11,003 nucleotides of DNA from an uncultured Clostridia bacterium (GTDB taxonomy: Bacteria > Bacillota > Clostridia > Oscillospirales > Acutalibacteraceae). The DNA is taken from positions 1-11,003 of the forward strand of contig CALEJF010000031.1 in the NCBI GenBank assembly GCA_937898625.1, written 5' to 3'. Positions within the stretch are counted from its first letter, which is position 1, and each line of letters begins with the position of its first letter. The notes under the pieces are model-generated. The model did no database searches and was not told the DNA's origin. It saw only the letters and a program-made list of their open reading frames with translations. A program made the translations under genes and the position numbers. This document shows, piece after piece, positions 1 to 6,032 of this stretch.

Positions 1-65
1 CGGAGATTCGAACTCCGGACACCTTGATTAAAAGTCAAGTGCTCTGCCAACTGAGCTAGTGGATC
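1..65 (-). tRNA. tRNA-Lys (anticodon TTT), 3' end cut by window edge
   Basis: Read on the minus strand from 65 downward: a 7-base acceptor arm GATCCAC, then TA, a D-arm opening GCTC and closing GAGC, an anticodon stem CTTGA/TCAAG around the loop CTTTTAA, a variable loop GTGTC, and a T-arm CGGAG-TTCGAAT-CTCCG. The loop places TTT at the anticodon, so it decodes lysine codons AAA/AAG. The window starts exactly at the end of the T-stem, so the 3' acceptor strand and CCA are outside it. It follows secG in the same direction with about 30 bases between them, and may be co-transcribed with it. Confidence 0.95.
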
Positions 66-71
66 ATATAT

Positions 72-89
72 TCCCGATTTTTATCGGGA
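72..89 (-). other. Short hairpin between secG and tRNA-Lys
   Basis: A perfect 7-bp inverted repeat (72-78 with 83-89, TCCCGAT/ATCGGGA) with a 4-base loop sits between the secG stop and the tRNA. On the minus strand it is followed by AATATATG rather than a T-run, so it does not look like an efficient intrinsic terminator. A processing site or weak attenuator that lets secG transcripts enter the tRNA is equally possible. Confidence 0.4.
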
Positions 90-94
90 TTTAA

Positions 95-346
95 TTATGC
101 AAAAATCATTACAAGAACTGAAGCAAGAACGATTACAGCGAATGCTGCAACAAGAACCTTTGTAAGGAATGACTTTTTTGCCTCGTCTGTTCTGCTCTTA
201 TTCTTACCAAAGAATGAGTCTGAAGAGCCACCTGAAATGGCACCTGAAAGACCTTGCTGATTACCTTCCTGTAAAAGGATAAGAACCACAATAACTATTG
301 ATAATACAATAAGTGCTACACCAAATACTACGTGATACCATGCCAT
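95..346 (-). CDS. secG: SecG, preprotein translocase subunit
   Basis: A small inner-membrane subunit of the SecYEG channel that assists SecA-driven protein export. The 83-residue product has the usual SecG layout: an N-terminal membrane segment rich in V/I/L (about residues 5-25), a glycine- and serine-rich cytoplasmic loop containing GLSGAISGG followed by FFGKNKSRT, and a second membrane segment ending at the C-terminus (about 62-83). Length fits the family. An in-frame GTG lies three codons upstream at 355, but the GGAGG at 357-361 is only one base from it and ten bases from the ATG at 346, so I chose the ATG. A good promoter lies upstream, and tRNA-Lys follows. Confidence 0.93.
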   Translation of the reverse strand: MAWYHVVFGVALIVLSIVIVVLILLQEGNQQGLSGAISGGSSDSFFGKNKSRTDEAKKSFLTKVLVAAFAVIVLASVLVMIFA

Positions 347-388
347 ACCGTGCACACCTCCAAGCCATATATTTTTAACAGCCTTGAT

Positions 389-417
389 ATTCTAACACAG
401 TCACATAAAAAATGCAA
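389..417 (-). promoter_or_regulatory. secG promoter (sigma-70/SigA type)
   Basis: On the minus strand, TTGCAT (412-417) and TAGAAT (389-394) are separated by 17 bases. This predicts transcription starting near 382 and a leader of about 35 bases before the secG ATG. Both hexamers are close to consensus and the spacing is ideal. It suggests that secG is transcribed independently of the topoisomerase operon upstream. Confidence 0.7.
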
Positions 418-426
418 GTGTTTTTT

Positions 427-466
427 AAAAAAAAGTGGCATTTTTTTCAATGAATTTTAAACTGCC
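427..466 (-). terminator. Weak candidate terminator for the topoisomerase operon
   Basis: On the minus strand GGCA (463-466) can pair with TGCC (437-440), extended by TTT/AAA pairs, followed by AC and eight T residues (427-434). The stem is short and A+T-rich, so this is only a candidate end for transcripts coming from the topoisomerase operon. Confidence 0.3.
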
Positions 467-485
467 TTCTCCACATAATACTTTT

Positions 486-560
486 GCAGACAGCGAAAGA
501 TTTAATTTGCGTTTGTGAAGCTGTCTGCCCGACCGTTTTTATACGGTCGGTTTTATTTTT
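486..560 (+). terminator. Plus-strand intrinsic terminator preceded by a second hairpin
   Basis: On the plus strand an 8-bp stem (529-536 CCGACCGT with 543-550 ACGGTCGG, 6-base loop) is followed directly by TTTTATTTTT (551-560), the form of a rho-independent terminator. Immediately before it a perfect 9-bp inverted repeat (486-494 GCAGACAGC with 520-528 GCTGTCTGC, 25-base loop) forms another hairpin. No plus-strand gene is present, so the pair may be the 3' end of a small plus-strand RNA. On the minus strand the hairpin has no T-run. Confidence 0.55.
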
Positions 561-623
561 CCTAATTAAATCGTGGATACTACGAGTCGAAGGCAAGGAA
601 GCATAACGGAAAAAGAAACCAAA
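551..623. repeat. Inverted-repeat element, copy 1 (internally deleted)
   Basis: The right half matches copy 3: 23 bases at 576-598 are identical to 789-811, followed by AACGGAAAAA. The left arm is short: TTATTTTTCC near 552-562 can pair with the GGAAAAAG at the right, but the inner left arm (the CTTGCC...GACGAAGT part of copy 3) is missing. I read it as a deletion derivative of the element described at 734-839. Confidence 0.55.
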
Positions 624-625
624 GA

Positions 626-725
626 CTAAATTGAATGATTTTTTCGCAGGACAATGTGTCAGAGGCGAAGCTGTATAAAAATACCGCGAGCCGATAGACA
701 CGCGGTATTGCGGAAAAAGAATCCT
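626..725. repeat. Inverted-repeat element, copy 2
   Basis: It begins with CTAAATTGAAT (626-636), also found at the start of copy 3, 108 bases on. Nested pairing: 639-648 TTTTTTCGCA with 709-718 TGCGGAAAAA (one G-T), GTGTC 656-660 with GACAC 697-701, GGC 664-666 with GCC 690-692, then GA/GA, GC/GC and GTAT/ATAC closing a short A-rich loop. A mutually exclusive hairpin is also possible: 680-688 AATACCGCG with 701-709 CGCGGTATT, nine perfect pairs. No protein is plausibly encoded here. Confidence 0.7.
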
Positions 726-733
726 TTTAAAAA

Positions 734-839
734 CTAAATTGAATTATTTTTTTGTTTTGACAATCTTGCCAAGACGAAGTCGTATATAGATACTACGAGT
801 CGAAGGCAAGGCAGTCAAACGGAAAAATAATCAATTTAG
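734..839. repeat. Inverted-repeat element, copy 3 (overlaps the end of the ParC-like gene)
   Basis: A 106-base near-palindrome: CTAAATTGAATTATT at the left (734-748) is matched by AATAATCAATTTAG at the right (826-839). Inside, TTTGAC pairs with GTCAAA, CTTGCC (765-770) with GGCAAG (805-810), GAC (773-775) with GTC (799-801), then GA/GA, GT/AC and GTAT/ATAC around an ATAG loop. No transposase is encoded and I see no clear target duplication. A MITE-like element or a mobile structured RNA or DNA hairpin are the two readings. Confidence 0.75.
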
Positions 840-3076
840 AATGTGAGCTGTTCGCCTTGGTCCTCTGCACTTAATATCGCACCTGCTGATGGGAGAGTTT
901 TTGTTCTGTATCTGCCAGGTCTTACAAACTGACCTTCTTTAACATCAGAAACAGATTCAACTCTGTGACCTTTTTTAAGGCTCATTACGGCTACACCCTG
1001 ACTATCCTTTGTAGTCTTTGCAGAAATTGCACCTGAATTAAAGAGCAAATATCTGCCTGCAGTTGATTTCATCACAAGTTCCTTATCTTCGGGAACATAA
1101 ACTGCACTTACAATCGGGCTCTTATCAGAATATGCTTTAATAAGTTTTTTACGATTCTGTTTTGTTTCGTAAGCAGAAATATCAACCTTTGCAACCTTAC
1201 CATTCTGGAAGAAGAAGAGCATATATCCTTTATATTCCTTGACAACAGCCATAAATAACGCTGTTTCGTCAGGCTCCATCTGGAGTTTTGTTGCTACATA
1301 GTCACCGAGGACACTTGCCTTTGTGTCGTCAAATTCACAAGCACGGGATTTATAAACCTGACATTTATTTGTAAAGAATAGAAGTTCAACACTATTGGTT
1401 GTTTCAACAGCCATAGTGATTTCGTCATTTTCTTTGAGTTTATGCTCACCACTCATACGAAGTGACAATGGAGTAATCTTTTTGAAATAGCCCTCTTTTG
1501 TGAAGAAAACTGTAACAGGATAATCAGGCACTGCTTCAATTTCTTCTTCATTTTCTTCAATTTCCTGAGCATAGATAATCTCTGTGAGTCTATCTTTACC
1601 GTATTTATCAACAACTTGATTAAGTTCATTAACAATAATTTTCTTTACACGAGCTTTGCTTGAAAGGATATCTTCCATATCTTCAATCTGCTTTTTAAGG
1701 TCCTCAACCTCGTTAAGACGCTTGAGAATGTACTCACGATTTAAGTGACGAAGTTTGATTTCGGCAACGTGTTCTGCCTGAATCTGGTCAATTCCGAAAC
1801 CAATCATCAAGTTAGGCACAACTTCTGCCTCTTCTTCCGTTTCACGGACAATTTTAATTGCCTTGTCAATATCGAGAAGAATTTTCTGAAGACCTAACAA
1901 GAGGTGCAATTTATCCTTTGCTTTTGTCAAATCAAAATAAACTCTACGATTTACACATTCTGTACGGAATGCAATCCATTCTGTAAGAAGCTCTGCAACA
2001 CCCAACACCTGTGGCACACCTGCAATAAGCACATTGAAGTTACAGGAGAATGTGTCTTCAAGTGGAGTCATTTTATAGAGTTTTGCCATAAGTTTTTCGG
2101 CATCTGTACCACGTTTAAGGTCGATAGTGATTTTAAGACCTTTTTTATCAGTTTCGTCACGGATATCGCTGATTTCACGGATAGAATTTGACTTAACCTT
2201 TTCAATTACTTTATCAATAATAGCTTCTGCAGTTGTTGTTGGTGGAATTTCAGTAATATCAATGCAGTTATTTGCCTTGTCATACTCATATTTTGCTCTC
2301 ACCTTAAATCCGCCACGACCTGTACGGAAAATTTCTGCCATCTGCTCACGGTCATAAACAATCTTACCACCACCGATAAAATCAGGCGCTTTAAGTGTTT
2401 CCATAATGTCGAAATCTTTATCTTTAATAAGACCGATAGTTGTTTCGCAGATTTCACGCAAGTTGAATGAGCAAATTGAAGATGCCATACCAACGGCAAT
2501 ACCTGTATTTGAGTTTACAAGAATTGATGGAAATGTTACAGGAAGAAGTGTTGGCTCTTTCATTGTAGCATCATAGTTATCAACGAAATCAACTGTATCC
2601 TTATCAATATCACGGAATAATTCCGCTGAAATCGCTTCTAATTTTGCCTCAGTATAACGAGATGCAGCAAAAGCCATATTCTTTGAGTACGCTTTACCAA
2701 AGTTACCCTTTGAGTCAACATAAGCGTGTAACAAACTTTCGTTACCCTTTGAAAGTCGCACCATTGTTTCGTAAATTGCCATATCACCGTGGGGATTAAG
2801 TTGCATTGTACGACCAACAATGTTGGCAGATTTAACTCTTGCACCATTTAAAAGTCCCATTTTGTACATTGTATAAAGGAGTTTTCTGTGAGATGGTTTA
2901 AGACCGTCAATTTCGGGAATCGCACGGGACATAATAACACTCATAGCATAGGGCATATAGTTGGTTTCAAGTGTTTCAGTAATGAACTGTTCAACAACAT
3001 CACCGGCACCAATAATATGGGCATTTATATTTTCTTCTTCCACTTTTGGAACATCAATTTTCTTTTTTCGTGCCAT
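836..3076 (-). CDS. parC: Type IIA topoisomerase A subunit (ParC/GyrA-like)
   Basis: The DNA-cleaving subunit that, with the B subunit encoded two genes upstream, passes one duplex through another. Of 746 residues, the N-terminal part carries the winged-helix catalytic region with DGLKPSHRKLLY (57-68) and the active-site pair R140-Y141 (in AASRYTEAKLE). A coiled-coil/tower part follows (about 400-520), then a C-terminal half with beta-pinwheel-like repeats. I see no QRRGGKG-type GyrA box, which favours a topoisomerase IV or a gyrase paralogue over true GyrA. The drug-contact loop reads NPHGDMAIYE (94-103), with Met where GyrA/ParC usually have Ser. AGGAG eight bases before the ATG lies inside the end of the preceding gene, implying coupled translation. 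The parC symbol is by architecture; gyrA-type naming is possible. Confidence 0.88.
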   Translation of the reverse strand: MARKKKIDVPKVEEENINAHIIGAGDVVEQFITETLETNYMPYAMSVIMSRAIPEIDGLKPSHRKLLYTMYKMGLLNGARVKSANIVGRTMQLNPHGDMAIYETMVRLSKGNESLLHAYVDSKGNFGKAYSKNMAFAASRYTEAKLEAISAELFRDIDKDTVDFVDNYDATMKEPTLLPVTFPSILVNSNTGIAVGMASSICSFNLREICETTIGLIKDKDFDIMETLKAPDFIGGGKIVYDREQMAEIFRTGRGGFKVRAKYEYDKANNCIDITEIPPTTTAEAIIDKVIEKVKSNSIREISDIRDETDKKGLKITIDLKRGTDAEKLMAKLYKMTPLEDTFSCNFNVLIAGVPQVLGVAELLTEWIAFRTECVNRRVYFDLTKAKDKLHLLLGLQKILLDIDKAIKIVRETEEEAEVVPNLMIGFGIDQIQAEHVAEIKLRHLNREYILKRLNEVEDLKKQIEDMEDILSSKARVKKIIVNELNQVVDKYGKDRLTEIIYAQEIEENEEEIEAVPDYPVTVFFTKEGYFKKITPLSLRMSGEHKLKENDEITMAVETTNSVELLFFTNKCQVYKSRACEFDDTKASVLGDYVATKLQMEPDETALFMAVVKEYKGYMLFFFQNGKVAKVDISAYETKQNRKKLIKAYSDKSPIVSAVYVPEDKELVMKSTAGRYLLFNSGAISAKTTKDSQGVAVMSLKKGHRVESVSDVKEGQFVRPGRYRTKTLPSAGAILSAEDQGEQLTF

Positions 3077-3081
3077 AAGTA

Positions 3082-3537
3082 TTACTCCTGTTCGTACATA
3101 TCAATTGTTGACTTTAACAATTTATTTCCTTTATTCTCTATAACTGCTAAGCCAACCATATTACCATTTGAATTTTTATAGTTGTATGTATATTGATTCA
3201 CTTGTTTTATATTGCCTACTGGTTTCATTTCATAAATCAAACCATTTTCCGCAACTTGGATGTCTGCTTCAGTGTATTCCGTAGGATGTGTTATTCTACC
3301 TAATCTAATGAGAATAGAGTTTGTTAGTTCATTCATCCACCAGTCATCTTTATCATTTTGATGTCCTCTAATTCGCCTTGAAAAAGAAACAGTTGCCTTA
3401 CCAATATAAAGCAAGGTTTCTAATCCACCATTTTTTCTTGAAACACAATATAGACCTATTTCATTTCTACGGACATCATTCCAAAATGCTTCTATTGACA
3501 AGGGTTTAGACCATTCAATTTCTATTTTTCTTCTCAT
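3082..3537 (-). CDS. GIY-YIG nuclease superfamily protein, 151 aa
   Basis: The sequence shows the GIY-YIG signature: GLY at 28-30, YIG at 44-46, arginines at 54, 55 and 57, a glutamate at 97 (in VAENGLIYE) and an asparagine at 109. This is the order of the catalytic Tyr, Arg and Glu in the family, so metal-dependent DNA cleavage is plausible, but the substrate is unknown. The C-terminal 40 residues are not recognised. It sits between the two topoisomerase subunits in the same direction, and its stop codon overlaps the ribosome site of the A subunit. GGAG lies eight bases before the ATG, just after a 30-base palindromic repeat. It could be a captured mobile-element nuclease or a repair function tied to topoisomerase action; the sequence does not decide. 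Confidence 0.75.
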   Translation of the reverse strand: MRRKIEIEWSKPLSIEAFWNDVRRNEIGLYCVSRKNGGLETLLYIGKATVSFSRRIRGHQNDKDDWWMNELTNSILIRLGRITHPTEYTEADIQVAENGLIYEMKPVGNIKQVNQYTYNYKNSNGNMVGLAVIENKGNKLLKSTIDMYEQE

Positions 3538-3550
3538 TTCATATTCTCCA

Positions 3551-3580
3551 CGGGTCGTCGAGGACGCCGACCCCTACAAA
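3551..3580. repeat. 30-base palindromic repeat, copy 1
   Basis: Identical over 30 bases to 5601-5630. GGGTCG (3552-3557) pairs with CGACCC (3568-3573); on the minus strand the hairpin can extend through a G-A mismatch and two C-G pairs to a TCCT loop. One edge is marked by CCCCTACAAA (TTTGTAGGGG on the minus strand), a form I associate with dispersed palindromes of gut Clostridia. It fills the gap between the ParE-like stop codon (3581) and the GIY-YIG ribosome site. Confidence 0.8.
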
Positions 3581-5569
3581 TTAAGATATATCTGCCAAGT
3601 CAATATACATATAGCCATTCTCGGCAATATGGTCTTTTCTGCCTTGAAGATTATCACCTAAAAGCAAGTCAAATTTTTCTGCAACTGCCTCAGGACTATA
3701 ATCAGGCTCAATTTTAATCAAACGGCGTGTTTTAGGATTCATAGTTGTAAGCCACATCATATCGGCATCGTTTTCACCAAGACCCTTTGAACGCTGAATT
3801 GTATACTTAACATTACCAAGTTCAGCCAAAACATCAGCCTTTTCTTTTTCTGTGTAGCAGAACCAGGTTTCGTCCTTATATCTAACTTCATAAAGTGGTG
3901 ACTCTGCGATATAAACTTTACCCTCTTTTATAAGTGTTGGCATAAGTCTGTAAATCATTGTGAGAATAAGTGTTCTAATCTGGAAGCCGTCAACATCGGC
4001 GTCGGTACAGATAATGACTTTATTCCATCTTAAATCGTCAATATTGAATGAAGAAACATCCTTACTCTTTTTAGAGTTTACCTCAACACCACAACCAAGG
4101 ACTTTAATAAGGTCAACTATAATATCACTCTTGAAAATCTTGTCATATTCACTCTTTAAGCAGTTAAGAATCTTACCGCGGACAGGAATAATCGCCTGGA
4201 AAGATGAGTCACGAGCCTGCTTACAAGCACCAAGAGCAGAGTCACCCTCTACTATGAAGATTTCTCTTTCATTTACATCACGACTACGACAATCAACAAA
4301 CTTTTCAACACGACTGGTCATATCGTTACTTGACTGCAAAGTCTTTTTGATGTTAATTCTTGTGCTTTCTGCCTTAATTCTTGAACGCATATTGATAAGA
4401 ACCTGATTTGTAATCTTATCTGCATCAAGTTTATTCTCAAGGAAATAGATTTCAAGTTGCTGACGGAAGAAATCTGTCATAGCTTCTTGAATGAATTTAT
4501 TTGTAATAGCTTTTTTAGTCTGGTTTTCGTAGGATGTCTGTGTTGAAAATGAAGATACAACCAAAATTAAGCAGTCCTCAACATCCTGATAGGTGATTTT
4601 AGCATCACTTTTAACATATTTTCCATTTGTTTTAAGATAATTATCAATTTGATAAACAAAGGCGTTTCTGAAAGCCTTTTCAGGAGCGCCACCGTGTTCA
4701 AGGAAACTTGAGTTGTGGTAATATTCCTTTGCCTGAACTTTATTTGAGAAACACACAGCAGCAGTAAGTTTAACTTTATAGTCCTTCATATCCTCACGGT
4801 CACGGCCAACTCTTTCGCTTGACCAGAATTGAACCGAGGACATTTCTGTACCATTTGCAAGTTCTTTTACATAGTCGGTAATACCGTTTTCATAGCAATA
4901 TTCAAATGTTTCAAAGGAATTGCCTGAAATCTGATTTTTAAGGATGAATTTAATGCCTTGGTTAACAACGGACTGACGCTTAATTGTTTCCTGATAATAT
5001 TCAAGTGGAATGTTGATGTCAGTAAACACCTTCAAGTCGGGTTTCCAACGGATGCGAGTACCTGTGTCCCTCTTGTTATAAGGTTCTTTCTGCATTTCAC
5101 CTGCAATTTCGCCTTTTTCAAAGTGAAGATTATATTTAAAACCATCCTTATGAATTTCTGCATCCATATACTCGGATGAATACTGAGTTGCACAAAGACC
5201 CAAGCCATTAAGTCCCAAGGAATACTCATAACTTCCGTTTGCATCGTTTGTATTGTATTTACTACCCGCGTAAAGTTCGCAGAACACAAGTTCCCAGTTA
5301 TATCTGTCTTCTTTCTTGTTATAATCAACAGGAAGACCACGGCCAAAGTCCTGAATTTCAATTGAGTTATCAAGGAAACGGGTTACTACAATTTTGTCAC
5401 CATAACCTTCTCTTGCTTCGTCAATAGAGTTTGAAAGAATTTCAAAAACTGCGTGTTCACAACCCTCAATACCGTCCGAACCAAAAATAACGGCAGGACG
5501 TTTACGGACTCTGTCAGCGCCTTTTAATTGTGAAATACTTTCGTTGCCATAAGATGCTTTTTTTGCCAT
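3581..5569 (-). CDS. parE: Type IIA topoisomerase B subunit (ParE/GyrB-like)
   Basis: The ATPase subunit that pairs with the A subunit encoded downstream. Of 662 residues, the N-terminal GHKL ATPase part shows E43 and N47 in FEILSNSIDEA, DFGRG at 74-78, a glycine-rich lid LGLNGLG at 118-124 and the transducer lysine in QTK (350-352). The Toprim domain has EGDSA at 441-445 and the metal-binding DADVD at 523-527, with IPVRGKILN (461-469) and QRSKGLGE (592-599) nearby. Length is right for ParE or short GyrB. Several motif residues depart from usual: DFGRG for DNGRG, GLNGLG for GLHGVG, EGDSALGACK for EGDSAGGSAK. I infer a clostridial paralogue rather than the main gyrase. AAGGAG lies ten bases before the ATG, and a promoter lies at 5657-5686. 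Confidence 0.88.
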   Translation of the reverse strand: MAKKASYGNESISQLKGADRVRKRPAVIFGSDGIEGCEHAVFEILSNSIDEAREGYGDKIVVTRFLDNSIEIQDFGRGLPVDYNKKEDRYNWELVFCELYAGSKYNTNDANGSYEYSLGLNGLGLCATQYSSEYMDAEIHKDGFKYNLHFEKGEIAGEMQKEPYNKRDTGTRIRWKPDLKVFTDINIPLEYYQETIKRQSVVNQGIKFILKNQISGNSFETFEYCYENGITDYVKELANGTEMSSVQFWSSERVGRDREDMKDYKVKLTAAVCFSNKVQAKEYYHNSSFLEHGGAPEKAFRNAFVYQIDNYLKTNGKYVKSDAKITYQDVEDCLILVVSSFSTQTSYENQTKKAITNKFIQEAMTDFFRQQLEIYFLENKLDADKITNQVLINMRSRIKAESTRINIKKTLQSSNDMTSRVEKFVDCRSRDVNEREIFIVEGDSALGACKQARDSSFQAIIPVRGKILNCLKSEYDKIFKSDIIVDLIKVLGCGVEVNSKKSKDVSSFNIDDLRWNKVIICTDADVDGFQIRTLILTMIYRLMPTLIKEGKVYIAESPLYEVRYKDETWFCYTEKEKADVLAELGNVKYTIQRSKGLGENDADMMWLTTMNPKTRRLIKIEPDYSPEAVAEKFDLLLGDNLQGRKDHIAENGYMYIDLADIS

Positions 5570-5600
5570 AAAAATTTTACTCCTTAATAGGAATTTCCTG

Positions 5601-5630
5601 CGGGTCGTCGAGGACGCCGACCCCTACAAA
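5601..5630. repeat. 30-base palindromic repeat, copy 2
   Basis: Identical to 3551-3580, with the same GGGTCG/CGACCC stem. It lies in the leader of the ParE-like gene, between its promoter and its ribosome site. Both copies therefore sit just ahead of a ribosome site in the same transcription unit, in the same orientation, flanking the whole ParE-like gene as 30-base direct repeats. Confidence 0.8.
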
Positions 5631-5644
5631 ATAAAAACAATAAA

Positions 5645-5680
5645 AAACCACTAAATATTATACACTACATTTAGCGGTTT
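5645..5680 (-). terminator. Intrinsic terminator of the DUF896 gene, overlapping the next promoter
   Basis: On the minus strand AAACCGCTAAAT (5669-5680) pairs with ATTTAGTGGTTT (5645-5656) over 12 bases with a single G-U, enclosing a 12-base loop. It is followed by TTTATTGTTTTTATTTT. On the plus strand the same position is an A-C mismatch, so the hairpin suits minus-strand RNA. It follows the DUF896 stop (5732) by about 50 bases. Confidence 0.65.
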
Positions 5681-5686
5681 AGTCAA
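5657..5686 (-). promoter_or_regulatory. Promoter of the topoisomerase operon
   Basis: On the minus strand TTGACT (5681-5686) and TATAAT (5657-5662) are 18 bases apart. The -10 hexamer is a full consensus match and lies in the loop of the terminator hairpin, with its two arms in the spacer and over the predicted start site. Predicted leader: about 80 bases, including the 30-base palindrome. Confidence 0.7.
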
Positions 5687-5731
5687 GTTATTGAGTTATC
5701 AATACCCCAAGATATTCAATTTTATTGTAAA

Positions 5732-5944
5732 TCATTTTTTATTGCCTTTACGTTCAACTTTTGTTTTATTGCCCTTTTCGTCAACGATATACATATTATC
5801 AAGTTGACCTGTAAGACTGCGTTTAAAACTGTCGATATATTCACGACGCAGAATTGCTTGTTCAGCCTTTTCTTCTTCAGTAAGACCCTCAGCCTTCATT
5901 TTTCTTGCAAGTTCATTTATTCTGTCAATTTTCTTCTGTTCCAT
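5732..5944 (-). CDS. DUF896 family (YnzC-like) small protein
   Basis: A 70-residue, highly charged cytoplasmic protein. The first half matches the DUF896 pattern: IDRINELARKMKAEG (6-20), then LTEEEKAEQ and RREY, predicted as two helices. It then continues into a segment like SLTGQLDNMYIVDEKGN and a lysine-rich tail. The family is common in Firmicutes and small in size; structures of members show a helical hairpin, but no biochemical role is established that I can state. AAGGA eight bases before the ATG and a near-consensus promoter support expression as a single gene. It has no evident functional link to tuf upstream or to the topoisomerase operon downstream. Confidence 0.85.
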   Translation of the reverse strand: MEQKKIDRINELARKMKAEGLTEEEKAEQAILRREYIDSFKRSLTGQLDNMYIVDEKGNKTKVERKGNKK

Positions 5945-5975
5945 ATTGATTTTCCTTTGTTTTTAATGCTTATAT

Positions 5976-6004
5976 AGTATAAAACATTTTGAAAGTTTAG
6001 TCAA
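5976..6004 (-). promoter_or_regulatory. Promoter of the DUF896 gene
   Basis: On the minus strand TTGACT (5999-6004) and TATACT (5976-5981) are separated by exactly 17 bases, each hexamer one base from consensus. The start is expected near 5969, giving a leader of about 25 bases that contains the AAAGGA ribosome site. Confidence 0.75.
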
Positions 6005-6032
6005 GATTTCGTATTACATACATCATAATTGC

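Noticed and set aside
347..355. GTG at 355 as the secG start
   Set aside because: The GGAGG would be one base from it; the ATG at 346 has ideal spacing and gives a normal SecG N-terminus.
447..701. An 84-codon open frame on the minus strand in the secG upstream region
   Set aside because: It runs through two inverted-repeat elements and the terminator hairpins, has no recognisable protein features and no good ribosome site.
551..839. CRISPR array
   Set aside because: The repeated units are about 108 bases, imperfect and palindromic as wholes; there are no short identical repeats separated by unique spacers and no cas genes.
3551..3580. Riboswitch-like pairing of the palindrome's TCCT loop with the Shine-Dalgarno sequence
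   Set aside because: The complementarity is only three to four bases and the loop is part of a dispersed repeat, so it is easily explained by chance.
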